NCBI RefSeq assembly: GCF_002120225.1
Contig: NZ_LAPZ01000001.1
Span: 531,705 to 595,704 of the forward strand
DNA length: 64,000 nt
From: Tenacibaculum holothuriorum
GTDB taxonomy: Bacteria > Bacteroidota > Bacteroidia > Flavobacteriales > Flavobacteriaceae
Direction of reading: 5' to 3'
The notes beneath the pieces were generated by a model. That model had not been told where the DNA came from and did not search any database. It was given only the letters and a program-made list of their open reading frames with translations. How positions within the stretch are numbered: position 1 is the stretch's first letter; each line of letters opens with the position of its first letter. Both the position numbers and the translations under genes were made by a program. Shown here piece after piece: positions 42,946 to 52,540 of the stretch.

Positions 42946-43947
42946 ATGAATACACTACAAAGAATTATACCTGCTCTAATATTACTTTTTATCTCTCCTC
43001 TTATAGCAGAATTTTTATTAGGCGATTTTAATATTCGGCAGCTTGGGTATTTAGGAATTTTCATTCCTTTATATGGAGCATCTGCACTTTTTATTCGAGA
43101 AATTGTAAGAAGAACTAGAAGAGGTTGAATAACTATGATTTTATTAGGCGCAGTATTTGGTTTAATTGCTGAAGGTTTAGTGAATTTAACCTTATTTAAT
43201 CCGAACTATGCAGGAACAACACTTTTAAAATATGGTTTTATTCCTCAATTAGGTACTTCATTTAATTATGCAATCTTCATAATAACTCTTCACACAGTTT
43301 GGAGTATGAGTGCTCCTATTGCTATAGCTGAAGGTTTTGCTGGAAAACGTTCTCGTGAACCTTGGTTACACACATCAGAACTCATAGTAGTTGGAATATT
43401 CAGTATACTTGGATTGGCTGGAACAGCTATTTCAACTATAAAACGATTTGACTTTATCGCATCTATTCCTCAATATATTTCTATAGTTCTAAGTATTTTT
43501 TTAATCATCTTTATAGCCTTTAAGGTGATAAAGAAACCTTTTAAAAAGTCGGTAATAGAAAAAGATAAAACTCTTTCTATTTGGTTAGTTCTTATTATTT
43601 CATTTGTCTTATCTAGTACATTCCAATTATGGTTTCATTATGCACCAAACCACAAATTTTCTTATTTATTTGGATTATTGGGGTTTATGGTCCTTGATAT
43701 TTTAGCTATTATAATATTTACAACTTGGGCAGCTCAAAAAAATTGGAAGGCAAAACATATATTGATGGCAGCTACAGGAGCAATATTAACTTATGGCTGG
43801 TTTGGTCTTCGAAGATTAATAGTATCAGGACATACAGCAATGGGAATACCAACAAAAACAATTGATATTATTGGACAAGTATGTTTATTAATACTACTTC
43901 TTTTAATTAGTATTATTTCTTTAAAAAAACTACAAAAAGAAGAATAA
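42946..43947 (+). pseudogene. Multi-pass membrane protein gene interrupted by an in-frame TGA
   Basis: Two frames (42946-43128, 60 codons, and 43135-43947, 270 codons) are in the same phase, separated by a TGA at 43126-43128 and two codons. Across the junction the protein reads I-R-E-I-V-R-R-T-R-R-G-(stop)-I-T-M-I-L-L-G. The sense codon was most likely TGG (Trp). The whole would be a 333-residue protein with about nine membrane segments. Either it is recently inactivated or the stop is read through. The family is not recognised with certainty. Confidence 0.8.
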
Positions 43948-43977
43948 AAAAAATCCACTTTAAAGCGGATTTTTTTT
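43946..43977. terminator. Shared terminator between convergent genes
   Basis: A stem of eight A/T plus TCC/GGA and CTTT/AAAG pairs spans the end of the broken membrane gene and the stop codon of the THUMP methyltransferase. One position is G-U only on the minus strand, so it favours the leftward gene, though both directions have T-tracts. Confidence 0.8.
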
Positions 43978-45148
43978 ATTCTTCAACATCAAATTGTTTT
44001 TTCATTTTTTTACTTCCTTCATAAAGTTCATATTTTACAAATCGGCAATCTAAATCACCATTTTTAAGCGGAATTCTTTTTGAGGTTCTTAATCCAACAT
44101 TTTTTAGTGCTTGAATATCCGAAGTAATTAACCAAGCTGTAGAGTTAGAATAATTGTGTTTTAATGTATCTCCTATCTTTCTGTAAAACTCATTAGTATC
44201 AATATTTAATCGTTCACCATAAGGCGGATTAAACAGAATAGTCGTTTTACCAAAAACCTCTTTTTTAGAATTAAAGAAATTTACATGGTGCACTCCTATA
44301 AACTCTTCTAAATTAGCATTAATTATATTTTGTTGCGCCTTTCTTACTGCTGAAGGCGCTTTATCAAATCCCATTATTTTAAAATGAGAACTTTTTATCT
44401 TTTTTAATAATGAATCTTGAATAGTGAAATATAAATCTTCATCATAATCATTCCAATTTTCAAAAGCAAAATGTTTACGATTAATATTTGCCGGAATATG
44501 ATTGGCAATCATCGCTGCTTCAATTAAAATCGTTCCAGAACCACACATTGGATCTATAAAGTTTTCTTCTCCTTTATATCCTGAAAGTAAAACTAATCCT
44601 GCCGCCAACACCTCGTTAATTGGTGCTATGTTAGTGGCACTTCTATATCCTCTTTTATGCAATGATTCACCAGAAGAATCTAACGAAATTGTCAACCATT
44701 CTTTATGAATGTGAATATGAATTTTTACGTCGGGATATTTTAAATCAACATTCGGTCGTTTACCGAATTTATGTCTAAAATAATCGGCAATGGCATCTTT
44801 TGATTTTAAACTAATATAGTGCGAATTTGTTGTAAAGTTTCTAGAGTTTACTACCGCCGCAACAGCGAAAGTTCCGTCAACTTCTAAAAAACGTTCCCAT
44901 TTTACACGTTGTATTGCTTCGTATAAATCTTCTTCATCAAAAATTTTACTTCGTTTAATAGGTTTTAAAATTCTAATAGCTGTTCTTAGAGCAATATTAG
45001 CTTTGTACATAAAACCTTTATCACCTCTAAACGACACATTACGAACTCCTTCTTTTACATCTTGAGCTCCTAATAAACGTAATTCATCAGCTAAAACTTC
45101 TTCTAAACCAGCCATGGTTATGGCAGTCATTTTAAAATCTCTTTCCAT
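43976..45148 (-). CDS. THUMP-domain class I SAM-dependent RNA methyltransferase (RlmL N-half-like)
   Basis: The start is set at ATG 45148 (M-E-R-D-F-K-M-T-A-I-T). The longer frame starts at 45181, upstream of the predicted promoter at 45168-45175. The 390-residue protein has an N-terminal THUMP region (about 40-160) and a Rossmann methyltransferase with D-P-M-C-G-S-G-T-I-L-I-E-A-A and the catalytic N-P-P-Y. The layout matches the RlmL/YcbY N-terminal half (23S rRNA m2G) or Trm14-like enzymes. The exact target is not decidable here. Confidence 0.9.
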   Translation of the reverse strand: MERDFKMTAITMAGLEEVLADELRLLGAQDVKEGVRNVSFRGDKGFMYKANIALRTAIRILKPIKRSKIFDEEDLYEAIQRVKWERFLEVDGTFAVAAVVNSRNFTTNSHYISLKSKDAIADYFRHKFGKRPNVDLKYPDVKIHIHIHKEWLTISLDSSGESLHKRGYRSATNIAPINEVLAAGLVLLSGYKGEENFIDPMCGSGTILIEAAMIANHIPANINRKHFAFENWNDYDEDLYFTIQDSLLKKIKSSHFKIMGFDKAPSAVRKAQQNIINANLEEFIGVHHVNFFNSKKEVFGKTTILFNPPYGERLNIDTNEFYRKIGDTLKHNYSNSTAWLITSDIQALKNVGLRTSKRIPLKNGDLDCRFVKYELYEGSKKMKKQFDVEE

Positions 45149-45167
45149 TAACGAATAAATTGAAATG

Positions 45168-45175
45168 CAAAAGTA
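45168..45175 (-). promoter_or_regulatory. -7 promoter element of the THUMP methyltransferase gene
   Basis: The minus strand reads TACTTTTG, matching TAnnTTTG, 19 bp before the chosen ATG at 45148. Confidence 0.6.
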
Positions 45176-45209
45176 CAACATAGAGTGGTTACAAAATGTA
45201 AGATTTCTT

Positions 45210-45217
45210 TATTTTTG
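45210..45217 (+). promoter_or_regulatory. -7 promoter element of the SAM methyltransferase gene
   Basis: TATTTTTG matches TAnnTTTG and ends 8 bp before the ATG at 45226. It is divergent from the THUMP gene promoter. Confidence 0.65.
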
Positions 45218-45225
45218 CAGACCTT

Positions 45226-45960
45226 ATGGGTATGAATATAAAAACAGACTGGTTTTCTTCGTGGTTTAACACACCGTTTTATCATATACTGTACAAAAAC
45301 AGAAATGATAAAGATGCGCAATTCTTTATGCGTAACATTACTTCATTTTTAAAATTACCAACTACAGCTCATATTGTAGATTTACCTTGTGGCAAAGGTA
45401 GACATTCGGTATACTTAAATTCTTTAGGATATACGGTAACTGGTGGAGATTTAAGCGAGAATAGTATTATACACGCACAACAATTTGAAAACGAGACGTT
45501 AAAGTTTGAAGTATGGGATATGCGTAAACCTTATGAAAATAAGTATGATGCAATATTCAATCTTTTTACAAGTTTTGGTTATTTTGAAGATGATAAAGAA
45601 GATATACTTATTCTACAAAACATGAAAAATGGTTTAAAAGAAGACGGAACCTTAGTGCTGGATTTTTTAAATGTAGAAAAAGTAAAAAATACGTTAGTTA
45701 AGAATGAAATAAAATCGATAGATAGTATTGATTTTCATATCAACCGAGAAATTAAAGACGGTTTTATCTTGAAACATATTTCTTTTACTTTTGAAGAAAA
45801 AGAATATTCATTTACCGAAAGAGTAAAGTTTTTAGATTTAGAAAAAATGCAATCATATTTTGAAAAAGTAGATCTAAAAATCACCAACATTTTTGGAAAT
45901 TATGCTTTAGATTCTTTTGATAAAGAAACTTCCGACAGATTAATATTAATTGCTAAATAA
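45226..45960 (+). CDS. Class I SAM-dependent methyltransferase
   Basis: The 244-residue protein has motif I I-V-D-L-P-C-G-K-G-R-H-S near residue 50, an acidic loop G-G-D-L-S and the post-motif N-L-F-T-S-F-G-Y-F near 120. This matches a small Methyltransf_11/25-type enzyme. The substrate cannot be told from sequence. The ZIP transporter gene follows with no gap, so the two are in one operon. Confidence 0.88.
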   Translation: MGMNIKTDWFSSWFNTPFYHILYKNRNDKDAQFFMRNITSFLKLPTTAHIVDLPCGKGRHSVYLNSLGYTVTGGDLSENSIIHAQQFENETLKFEVWDMRKPYENKYDAIFNLFTSFGYFEDDKEDILILQNMKNGLKEDGTLVLDFLNVEKVKNTLVKNEIKSIDSIDFHINREIKDGFILKHISFTFEEKEYSFTERVKFLDLEKMQSYFEKVDLKITNIFGNYALDSFDKETSDRLILIAK

Positions 45961-46650
45961 ATGAGTTACCTACTACTAATTGCTTCTGTACTTATTGGTG
46001 CTATCATTGTTTTATTACTAAAACCGTCTAACAAAATAGTTAGATTGTTATTAGCTTTTAGTGGTGCTTATTTATTATCAGTTACTGTTTTACATTTAAT
46101 TCCTGAGGTATATGAACATGCGCATGGAAATACGAAACGTTTCGGGATTTTAATTTTAGCTGGAATTTTAATCCAATCTGTTTTAGAATCTTTTTCAAAA
46201 GGTGCTGAACATGGGCATATCCATATACATTCTGATGAAAAGAAGTTCTTTTGGTTGCTTTTTTTTAGTTTATGCTTACATGCTTTTTCTGAAGGTTTGC
46301 CTATAAATCATGATCATTCTGAACAAGACAATTTACTTTGGGCAATCGTGATACATAAAATTCCGATTGCTATTGTATTAACTACTTTTTTACAACAAGC
46401 AAAATACCCTAAAAAAACAGTTGCTTTATTTCTAACAGTTTTTGCCTTAATGACACCATTAGGAAAGTTGTTAGCTGAAAAAGTTGACTTGTTTATAAAA
46501 TATCACACAGAGATTACTGCTTTGATTATTGGTGTATTCTTACACATTTCTACCGTTATTCTTTTTGAAAGTTCTGAGAATCATAAATTCAACTTACAAA
46601 AATTCTCTGCTATCCTTCTCGGTATTTTGTTGACTATTTTTAGTTTATAA
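45961..46650 (+). CDS. ZIP-family metal transporter
   Basis: The 229-residue protein has about eight membrane segments and metal-site motifs: H-L-I-P-E-V-Y-E-H-A-H-G near residue 45, H-A-F-S-E-G-L near 115 and H-K-I-P-I-A-I near 142. A His-rich loop (G-H-I-H-I-H) lies near 80. ZIP proteins import zinc or other divalent metals. It follows the methyltransferase gene directly. Confidence 0.9.
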   Translation: MSYLLLIASVLIGAIIVLLLKPSNKIVRLLLAFSGAYLLSVTVLHLIPEVYEHAHGNTKRFGILILAGILIQSVLESFSKGAEHGHIHIHSDEKKFFWLLFFSLCLHAFSEGLPINHDHSEQDNLLWAIVIHKIPIAIVLTTFLQQAKYPKKTVALFLTVFALMTPLGKLLAEKVDLFIKYHTEITALIIGVFLHISTVILFESSENHKFNLQKFSAILLGILLTIFSL

Positions 46651-46680
46651 TTTGTTTACCTATATTTAGTGAGTTAAAAT

Positions 46681-46696
46681 TACCTATTTATAGGTA
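46681..46696. promoter_or_regulatory. 16-bp inverted repeat upstream of the lipoprotein/two-component operon
   Basis: TACCTA and TAGGTA are separated by 4 bp, 50 bp before the ATG at 46747. A degenerate half-site ACCTATA lies about 25 bp upstream. It is operator-like, but no promoter box is clear. Confidence 0.4.
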
Positions 46697-46746
46697 GTTA
46701 AATCAAATTACTTTTATTGAAATTTATATAAACTAATTAATCTACT

Positions 46747-47280
46747 ATGAACACCAATAAAATCAAAAATATTGTTTTATTATTCACAACTTCTTTAATG
46801 TTCTTTTTTTGTCATTCGACTTTTGAAGATGCTGATAATATTCCTGATAAAGAAGTTACTTATCATTTAAATATAAAAAAGAATATATTTCAAGTAATAC
46901 ATAATTCAAAATTATTAGGAACAAATTATGCTATCTTGGTGAAGTTTGATAAAATGGAGAGAGATACTGTAAAAAAATTAAGTTTTAAATTAACTAATTT
47001 TGGTGGTCCAATTCATTATAAAATAAAAAATGTCAAAATATTAGATAATTATGATTTCGAATTTGATTTAAAACCTACTTTTTTTAAACCAGAAAATAGC
47101 GTTTACGAAAAATCTGATGTTAATTATATCATAGAAGCCAATAGATCATCAGATTATGATAATCATATTTATATCGAGACACCTTGGGGAACAAGAATAA
47201 ATGAAAGAGATATTCTAAATATAAAAGAACCACAAAGTTTTTGTTGTGGTAGACAATGTAAGTTTAACTATCTTAATTAA
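46747..47280 (+). CDS. Probable lipoprotein of unknown function
   Basis: The 177-residue product has an N-terminal hydrophobic stretch ending M-F-F-F-C, a loose lipobox with Cys22. The rest is soluble, with K-L-S-F-K-L-T-N-F-G-G-P-I and several Lys/Asp-rich strands, and a C-terminal C-C-G-R-Q-C cysteine cluster. It lies 5 bp before the histidine kinase gene, so it may supply an extracytoplasmic signal to that kinase. The function is not recognised. Confidence 0.75.
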   Translation: MNTNKIKNIVLLFTTSLMFFFCHSTFEDADNIPDKEVTYHLNIKKNIFQVIHNSKLLGTNYAILVKFDKMERDTVKKLSFKLTNFGGPIHYKIKNVKILDNYDFEFDLKPTFFKPENSVYEKSDVNYIIEANRSSDYDNHIYIETPWGTRINERDILNIKEPQSFCCGRQCKFNYLN

Positions 47281-47285
47281 TTTCT

Positions 47286-49181
47286 TTGATAAAAAAAATT
47301 CAATTGATTTTATTTTTTGTGGGTATACTAAAAATATACCCACAAAGTTTTTCTGATAATGTATATAAATTAAATCAGTTTGATTTTAGTTTTAATTTCA
47401 CAAACGATAATGTAGAAAATCAATACTTACTTTATCAAAAGAAAGTTTTAGAATTAAAAAAAGTTGACACTCTATTAATAAAGAAATTAAACAAAAATGC
47501 TCAATTAAAAAAAGACACGATTTTATTATATATAGCCAAAGGAGACTCTTGTATTATCAAAAAAAACAAACACTATAATACTGCTTTTAATTTTTTCAAT
47601 TTAGCATATCAAAAATCAATAAATTTAAAAGATTCTGTATTAATCTGTGAAACACTTAAGAGAATTAACAACTATTGTTTAGACACTGAAAAAAACATAA
47701 AATCTTTTAAATTTTATTCTAACAATTATCTCAAGCATGCTTATAATAAATTTGAACAATCTCAAGCAATGTTCTTTTTATTATCTTTTAAACTCCAACA
47801 AGCTTATTTAGAAAAAAAGCCTTTTCTAATTGAAAAAGTCACTGACGATATAAAAGAACAAATAACCATTTGTAATCGTAATAAAAATATTTTCTTAGCT
47901 GCCGATTTTCACAATTTACTTGGCGTTTCATTTGATGTTAATTATAAAAATTTAGATGAAGCCATTTTTCATTTTAAAAAAGCTGAAGAAATATATTCTA
48001 CGAGAAAAGAACTTTCTTTTTTTAAACATAAAATATTTGATGTACTTGTTAACAAAAGCTTTGTTTATAATCAAAAAAGAAATTATATAAAGTCTAATGA
48101 AATATTGTTCAAAGCTCTTAAGATAGATATTCCAAACAAACAATATAAAGGGTTTGTTAATGCTTATGAATTAATTTCAAATAATTATTTTTCTTTACAG
48201 AATTATAAAAGAGCATTTAACTACTTATCTAAAAGTAAAAAACTTGACGCTATAATTAAAAGAAATAAATATGCCATTGCAACTGAGGAATTTCAAACTA
48301 AATATCAAACCGAAAAAAAAGAAAAAGAGAACCTACAACTTAAACAAGATAATTTAGTTAGTGAACAAAAAAGAAAACAAAACCAAAATCTCTTTTATGG
48401 TGCTTTATCTTTTTTAGTTTTAGGAGGTGTTATAACTTTCCTTTCTCTCAAAAATTCACGTAAAAAACGTCTATTAGCAGAACAACAACAAGAACTAGAG
48501 CAACAAAAAAATATTACACTCATTAAAGAACAAGAAATTATGGCTATAAATGCTATGATAGAAGGTCAAGAAAAAGAGCGTCAGATAATTGCCGAAGATT
48601 TACACGATAATATCGGTAGTGTTTTAGCAACACTAAAACTTCATTTTGAAAATTTAAAGTTAAACCGTAAAAAGAAACATTTTAATCAAGAAGAACTATA
48701 CGAAAAAACTGAAAAATTAATTGACGAAACTTATTTAAAAGTACGAAGCATTGCCCATGCAAAAAATGCAGGAGTAATAGCTAATCAAGGACTTTTGGTC
48801 GCAGTAAAATTAATGGCTGAAAAAATATCATCTGCTAATAAAACTCAAATAGAAGTTTTAGATTATGGTTTAGAGAAACGCATAGAAAACACAATTGAAT
48901 TAACCGCATTCAGAGTAATCCAAGAACTTACAACCAACATTATTAAGCACGCAAATGCTACTAAAGCAACCATAAACATTTCATTATTTGATAAAGTTTT
49001 AAACATTATTATTGAAGATAATGGTAAAGGCTTCAACTTTAAAGAAACTAACCTTAATAATGGTATGGGTTTACATGCTATTCAAAGAAAAGTTAAACAT
49101 TTAAACGGAACTTTTGAAGTAGATTCTACTCTAAATAAAGGAACAACAATTATCATTAATTTTCCTGAAACGAATACCTAA
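47286..49181 (+). CDS. TPR histidine kinase of the NarL/LytS-like (HisKA_3) class
   Basis: The start is a TTG at 47286; no ATG allows the signal peptide (I-K-K-I-Q-L-I-L-F-F-V-G) to be kept. The 631-residue protein has a periplasmic TPR-like region (about 60-350), a membrane segment (about 365-390) and a coiled coil. HisKA_3 has E-D-L-H-D-N-I-G-S with His440, and the HATPase has I-E-D-N-G-K-G-F and G-M-G-L. It should phosphorylate the NarL-type regulator encoded 56 bp downstream. Translation probably follows from the lipoprotein gene. Confidence 0.9.
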   Translation: MIKKIQLILFFVGILKIYPQSFSDNVYKLNQFDFSFNFTNDNVENQYLLYQKKVLELKKVDTLLIKKLNKNAQLKKDTILLYIAKGDSCIIKKNKHYNTAFNFFNLAYQKSINLKDSVLICETLKRINNYCLDTEKNIKSFKFYSNNYLKHAYNKFEQSQAMFFLLSFKLQQAYLEKKPFLIEKVTDDIKEQITICNRNKNIFLAADFHNLLGVSFDVNYKNLDEAIFHFKKAEEIYSTRKELSFFKHKIFDVLVNKSFVYNQKRNYIKSNEILFKALKIDIPNKQYKGFVNAYELISNNYFSLQNYKRAFNYLSKSKKLDAIIKRNKYAIATEEFQTKYQTEKKEKENLQLKQDNLVSEQKRKQNQNLFYGALSFLVLGGVITFLSLKNSRKKRLLAEQQQELEQQKNITLIKEQEIMAINAMIEGQEKERQIIAEDLHDNIGSVLATLKLHFENLKLNRKKKHFNQEELYEKTEKLIDETYLKVRSIAHAKNAGVIANQGLLVAVKLMAEKISSANKTQIEVLDYGLEKRIENTIELTAFRVIQELTTNIIKHANATKATINISLFDKVLNIIIEDNGKGFNFKETNLNNGMGLHAIQRKVKHLNGTFEVDSTLNKGTTIIINFPETNT

Positions 49182-49213
49182 ACCTAAGTATTTTATTTCA
49201 AATCTGTTATCAT

Positions 49214-49221
49214 TATATTTG
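49214..49221 (+). promoter_or_regulatory. -7 promoter element of the response regulator gene
   Basis: TATATTTG matches TAnnTTTG, 16 bp before the ATG at 49238, giving the regulator its own start besides read-through from the kinase. Confidence 0.55.
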
Positions 49222-49237
49222 TTAAAAGACAAAAATT

Positions 49238-49879
49238 ATGATAACTATTGCTATGGCAGAAGATCATCAAATGCTTATAGATGGTGTAAAATCTTTTTTC
49301 GAATATGACGATGAAATCCAAATTATTGGCACTGTAAATAATGGTGAAGATTTAGTAAAACTCGTTAGCTTAAAACAACCAAAATTAGTTATTACTGACA
49401 TTAGAATGCCTAGAATGGATGGTATTAATGCTACCAAACATATAAAAAAGCAATTTCCTCATATACGAGTTTTAGCACTTACTATGTTTGATCAACCTGA
49501 CGCTATAAAGCAAATGTTAGATGCAGGTGCTTCTGGATATTTACTTAAAAACTCAGGCATTAAAATGCTTTCTAAAGCCATTGTAACTGTTGCTAACGGA
49601 GAAACATTTTTTGACCCAAATGTTGCTTTTAATTTTATGAATAGTTATATAGATGAAAATGTAACTATTGGAAAATCAGAAAAAGTAATTCTTTCGAATA
49701 GAGAAAAAGAAATTTTACAACTTATTGCAGAAGGAAAAACTTCTAAAGAAATTAGTGAAGCACTTTTTATTGCCAAAACTACTGTTGATACTCACCGTAA
49801 AAATATGATTCGTAAACTAAAACTTACTAACGGAAACGAATTGGTTAAATACGCTATTGACAAAAAGTATAGTTTTTAA
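49238..49879 (+). CDS. NarL/LuxR-type response regulator
   Basis: The 213-residue protein has a receiver (acidic pocket A-E-D-H-Q, phospho-acceptor Asp54 in I-T-D-I-R-M-P-R-M-D-G, Lys in L-L-K-N-S-G). A LuxR HTH follows in about 145-210 (L-S-N-R-E-K-E-I-L-Q-L-I-A-E-G-K-T-S-K-E, T-V-D-T-H-R-K-N). It pairs with the upstream HisKA_3 kinase. Its stop overlaps the convergent cupin gene's stop by 4 bp. Confidence 0.95.
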   Translation: MITIAMAEDHQMLIDGVKSFFEYDDEIQIIGTVNNGEDLVKLVSLKQPKLVITDIRMPRMDGINATKHIKKQFPHIRVLALTMFDQPDAIKQMLDAGASGYLLKNSGIKMLSKAIVTVANGETFFDPNVAFNFMNSYIDENVTIGKSEKVILSNREKEILQLIAEGKTSKEISEALFIAKTTVDTHRKNMIRKLKLTNGNELVKYAIDKKYSF

Positions 49880-50241
49880 TCCTCTTCTCTATTCACCAAA
49901 TCAATAGAAAATGCTGGTAAACAAATGGCTAAATATTCACATTCTTCTTCAAATGGATTTGAATACTGAATTCTTACATTCTTTTCAATTTTAATAGACT
50001 GACCAGCTTCTAAAACAACAATTTCACCATCTATATTAAACTGTTTCTTTCCTTTAATAATGTAGGTGTATTCCTCAAATTCTGGAGCTTGAAAAGGCTC
50101 ACTCCAACCAGCAGGAGCAACCATATGTGCAATACTTATTTTAGAATCTTTGGTAGTTGCATTACCAAAATGCTCTTCAATTAACTTTCCATCGGTAGTT
50201 GGAACAACAAAAGGTGATTTTTGAATGGTATATTTCTTCAT
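49876..50241 (-). CDS. Small cupin-domain protein
   Basis: The start is set at ATG 50241 (M-K-K-Y-T-I-Q-K-S-P-F). The longer frame to 50286 begins with TTG and crosses the previous gene's terminator. The 121-residue protein is a single cupin: H-M-V-A-P-A-G-W-S-E-P-F, then E-E-Y-T-Y-I-I-K-G-K and V-L-E-A-G-Q-S-I-K-I. Most metal-binding His residues of catalytic cupins are absent, so it may bind a small ligand. The function is unknown. Confidence 0.85.
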   Translation of the reverse strand: MKKYTIQKSPFVVPTTDGKLIEEHFGNATTKDSKISIAHMVAPAGWSEPFQAPEFEEYTYIIKGKKQFNIDGEIVVLEAGQSIKIEKNVRIQYSNPFEEECEYLAICLPAFSIDLVNREED

Positions 50242-50256
50242 TTTATAGAGATAAAA

Positions 50257-50283
50257 AAATCCGAAATTTATAATTTCGGATTT
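50257..50283 (-). terminator. Terminator after the lipoprotein gene at 50294
   Basis: AAATCCGAAATT and AATTTCGGATTT form a perfect 12-bp stem with a 3-nt loop, followed leftward by a T-tract. It sits between the lipoprotein stop and the chosen cupin start. Confidence 0.85.
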
Positions 50284-50293
50284 CAATGACTTT

Positions 50294-50854
50294 TTAGTTA
50301 AACCAAACTGTAAATGATTTAATTTTTGCTAAATCAGGAATTTGTTCTAAACTCACTTTTTGAGTACTAAATTCCTTTAAGCCTAAATCTTCTTTGTCAA
50401 TAGTTACTGTTGCGTTTAACTCATCAATAAATAAAGTAGCAGATGTAAATGAGGTTTCAACCTTATCAATCTTATTATTTGCATTAATCTCTTCAAAAGT
50501 AGAATTAATATTTAATCCAGATTTTGTTTTAAATCTATCATCAAAAACTTCAACACTTTTAATGGTAGATGTAGAGTCTAATTGCTCTTTTGGTACAATG
50601 GTAAGCAAGTGCTTCCCTCCTTTTTCGTAAATTAAATACTTATCATCTTCTTGAAAATAGCTATTTCCTTTAGCTCCTTCACTTAACACTTTTACTACAG
50701 AGTCGTTTTCAAAAATCTTATCAAAATCTTGTACTGTAGTTTTGGTAGTTAACTGACCAATTTTTCCTTTGGCTATATCGTATTTACTTTTACCACATTG
50801 TACAAATAATACTGACATTAGTCCTACCAAAATAGCTTTATAAAAATGCTTCAT
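50294..50854 (-). CDS. Lipoprotein of unknown function
   Basis: The 186-residue product has a lipoprotein signal (V-L-F-V-Q-C, Cys20). The mature part starts with a Gly/Lys/Thr segment (G-K-I-G-Q-L-T-T-K-T-T) and shows repeated acidic strands. The size and the pattern of a conserved G-x-I-G near the start resemble DUF1131-type lipoproteins, but I am not sure. It ends 10 bp before a strong terminator. Confidence 0.78.
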   Translation of the reverse strand: MKHFYKAILVGLMSVLFVQCGKSKYDIAKGKIGQLTTKTTVQDFDKIFENDSVVKVLSEGAKGNSYFQEDDKYLIYEKGGKHLLTIVPKEQLDSTSTIKSVEVFDDRFKTKSGLNINSTFEEINANNKIDKVETSFTSATLFIDELNATVTIDKEDLGLKEFSTQKVSLEQIPDLAKIKSFTVWFN

Positions 50855-50900
50855 TAATCTGTTTTTTAGTTTAAACGTAACTTTTAAGAATTACTTATAT

Positions 50901-52424
50901 TTATTTTAATACTTTTTTTAATATTCCGAAGGCAGCTCTAATAAACGTAGCACTAGTCAATACTTTTACTACTGGATTCATTCGAGTACTTCTACTTCTT
51001 TTTGAAGAAGTTCTTCTCTTTGTTTTTTCTTTTTCCTTTCTTTCTTCCTCTTCAGATTTTTCTTTGTTAATTTTGTCTATCTTCTCGTTTAACAATTCGT
51101 AAGCACTCTCACGGTCTACTTCTTTGTTGTATTTAGAAATTAAGTTAGAATTTTCTAAAACTTCTTTTAACTCTTTATCCGTTAACACATCCATTCTACT
51201 CATCGGAGCTCGCAACATAGTTCTTGCCAACGGAGTTGGAATTCCTTTTTCATTTAATACAGAAACTAATGCTTCTCCAATTCCTAATTGTGTTAATACC
51301 TCTTTTGTATCATAATATTCTGAATCTGGATAATTTTCTGCAGCTAACTTAATAGCTTTTCTATCTTTCGCTGTAAAAGCTCTTAATGCATGCTGAATCT
51401 TTAGTCCTAACTGCGCTAAAACATCCTCTGGAACATCTTTAGGATTTTGGGTTACAAAATACAATCCTATTCCTTTAGAACGAATCAACTTTACAATACT
51501 TTCTATTTGACTCAATAATGCTTTTGAAGCTTCGTCAAATACTAAATGCGCTTCATCAATAAAAATAATTAACTCAGGTCTTCCACTATCTCCTTGCTCT
51601 GGAAAAGTTTCATAAACCTCTGCTAATAATTGAAGCATGAATGTTGAAAACAACTTAGGTTTATCTTGAATATCAGTTAATCTTAATACAGAAATTACTC
51701 CTCTACCATTTTCATCAATACGAGTTAAATCATCTACATCAAACGATTTTTCTCCAAAAAATAAGTCTCCTCCTTGTTGTTCAATCTCGATAATCTTTCT
51801 TAAGATTGCTCCCGTACTTGCTGTTGAAATTCTTCCGTATTCTTCTTGAATCTCAGTTTTACCTTCGTTAGTAATAAACTGAAGAAGTTTTTTAAAGTCT
51901 TTTAAGTCTAATAATGGTAGTTGATTATCATCACAATACTTAAAAATAATAGCAACAATACCTGCTTGAGTTTCGGTTAAATCTAAAATTCTAGATAATA
52001 ATACAGGACCAAATTCTGAAACTGTAGCTCTTAAACGAACACCATCTTGTTCAGAAATTGATAAGACTTCAATAGGAAATTTTTTAGCATCAAACGGAAT
52101 ACCAATTTTCTCGTGACGCTCATCTATTTTAGGGTGTCCAGGACTCGGTTGTGCTAATCCACTCAAGTCTCCTTTAATGTCCATTAACAACACAGGAATT
52201 CCTTTTTCAGATAAATTCTCTGCCATTACCTGTAACGTTTTGGTTTTACCTGTACCTGTAGCACCAGCTATTAATCCGTGACGATTTAAGGTTTTTAACG
52301 GCACATTTACCAAAGCGTTTGTTACAGTTTCTTCTCCTAACATAGCTGCCCCTAAAGTGATAAAATCTCCTTTACAAGCATAACCTTCATTTATGTAATT
52401 AAAAAAAGTTTCCTTATTGCTCAT
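50901..52424 (-). CDS. HerA-like DUF853 ATPase
   Basis: The 507-residue protein has Walker A G-A-T-G-T-G-K-T near residue 55 and Walker B L-I-I-F-I-D-E-A-H near 290. Motif Y-F-V-T-Q-N-P and the C-terminal lysine/arginine-rich tail (R-R-T-S-S-K-R-S-R-S) follow. This is the HerA/DUF853 class of DNA-translocating or remodelling ATPases, and the full-length size matches. The biological role is unknown; no nuclease (NurA) partner is adjacent. Confidence 0.92.
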   Translation of the reverse strand: MSNKETFFNYINEGYACKGDFITLGAAMLGEETVTNALVNVPLKTLNRHGLIAGATGTGKTKTLQVMAENLSEKGIPVLLMDIKGDLSGLAQPSPGHPKIDERHEKIGIPFDAKKFPIEVLSISEQDGVRLRATVSEFGPVLLSRILDLTETQAGIVAIIFKYCDDNQLPLLDLKDFKKLLQFITNEGKTEIQEEYGRISTASTGAILRKIIEIEQQGGDLFFGEKSFDVDDLTRIDENGRGVISVLRLTDIQDKPKLFSTFMLQLLAEVYETFPEQGDSGRPELIIFIDEAHLVFDEASKALLSQIESIVKLIRSKGIGLYFVTQNPKDVPEDVLAQLGLKIQHALRAFTAKDRKAIKLAAENYPDSEYYDTKEVLTQLGIGEALVSVLNEKGIPTPLARTMLRAPMSRMDVLTDKELKEVLENSNLISKYNKEVDRESAYELLNEKIDKINKEKSEEEERKEKEKTKRRTSSKRSRSTRMNPVVKVLTSATFIRAAFGILKKVLK

Positions 52425-52540
52425 TTTTCAACAAAATTTCGATAAAAATACTATTAAAATTAGCATTTCAAAAACTCGTTCGATTTAATTTATCAAGTAT
52501 TTCACTAAATTTACCTATAACCAAACTTAATCAAGCAATT

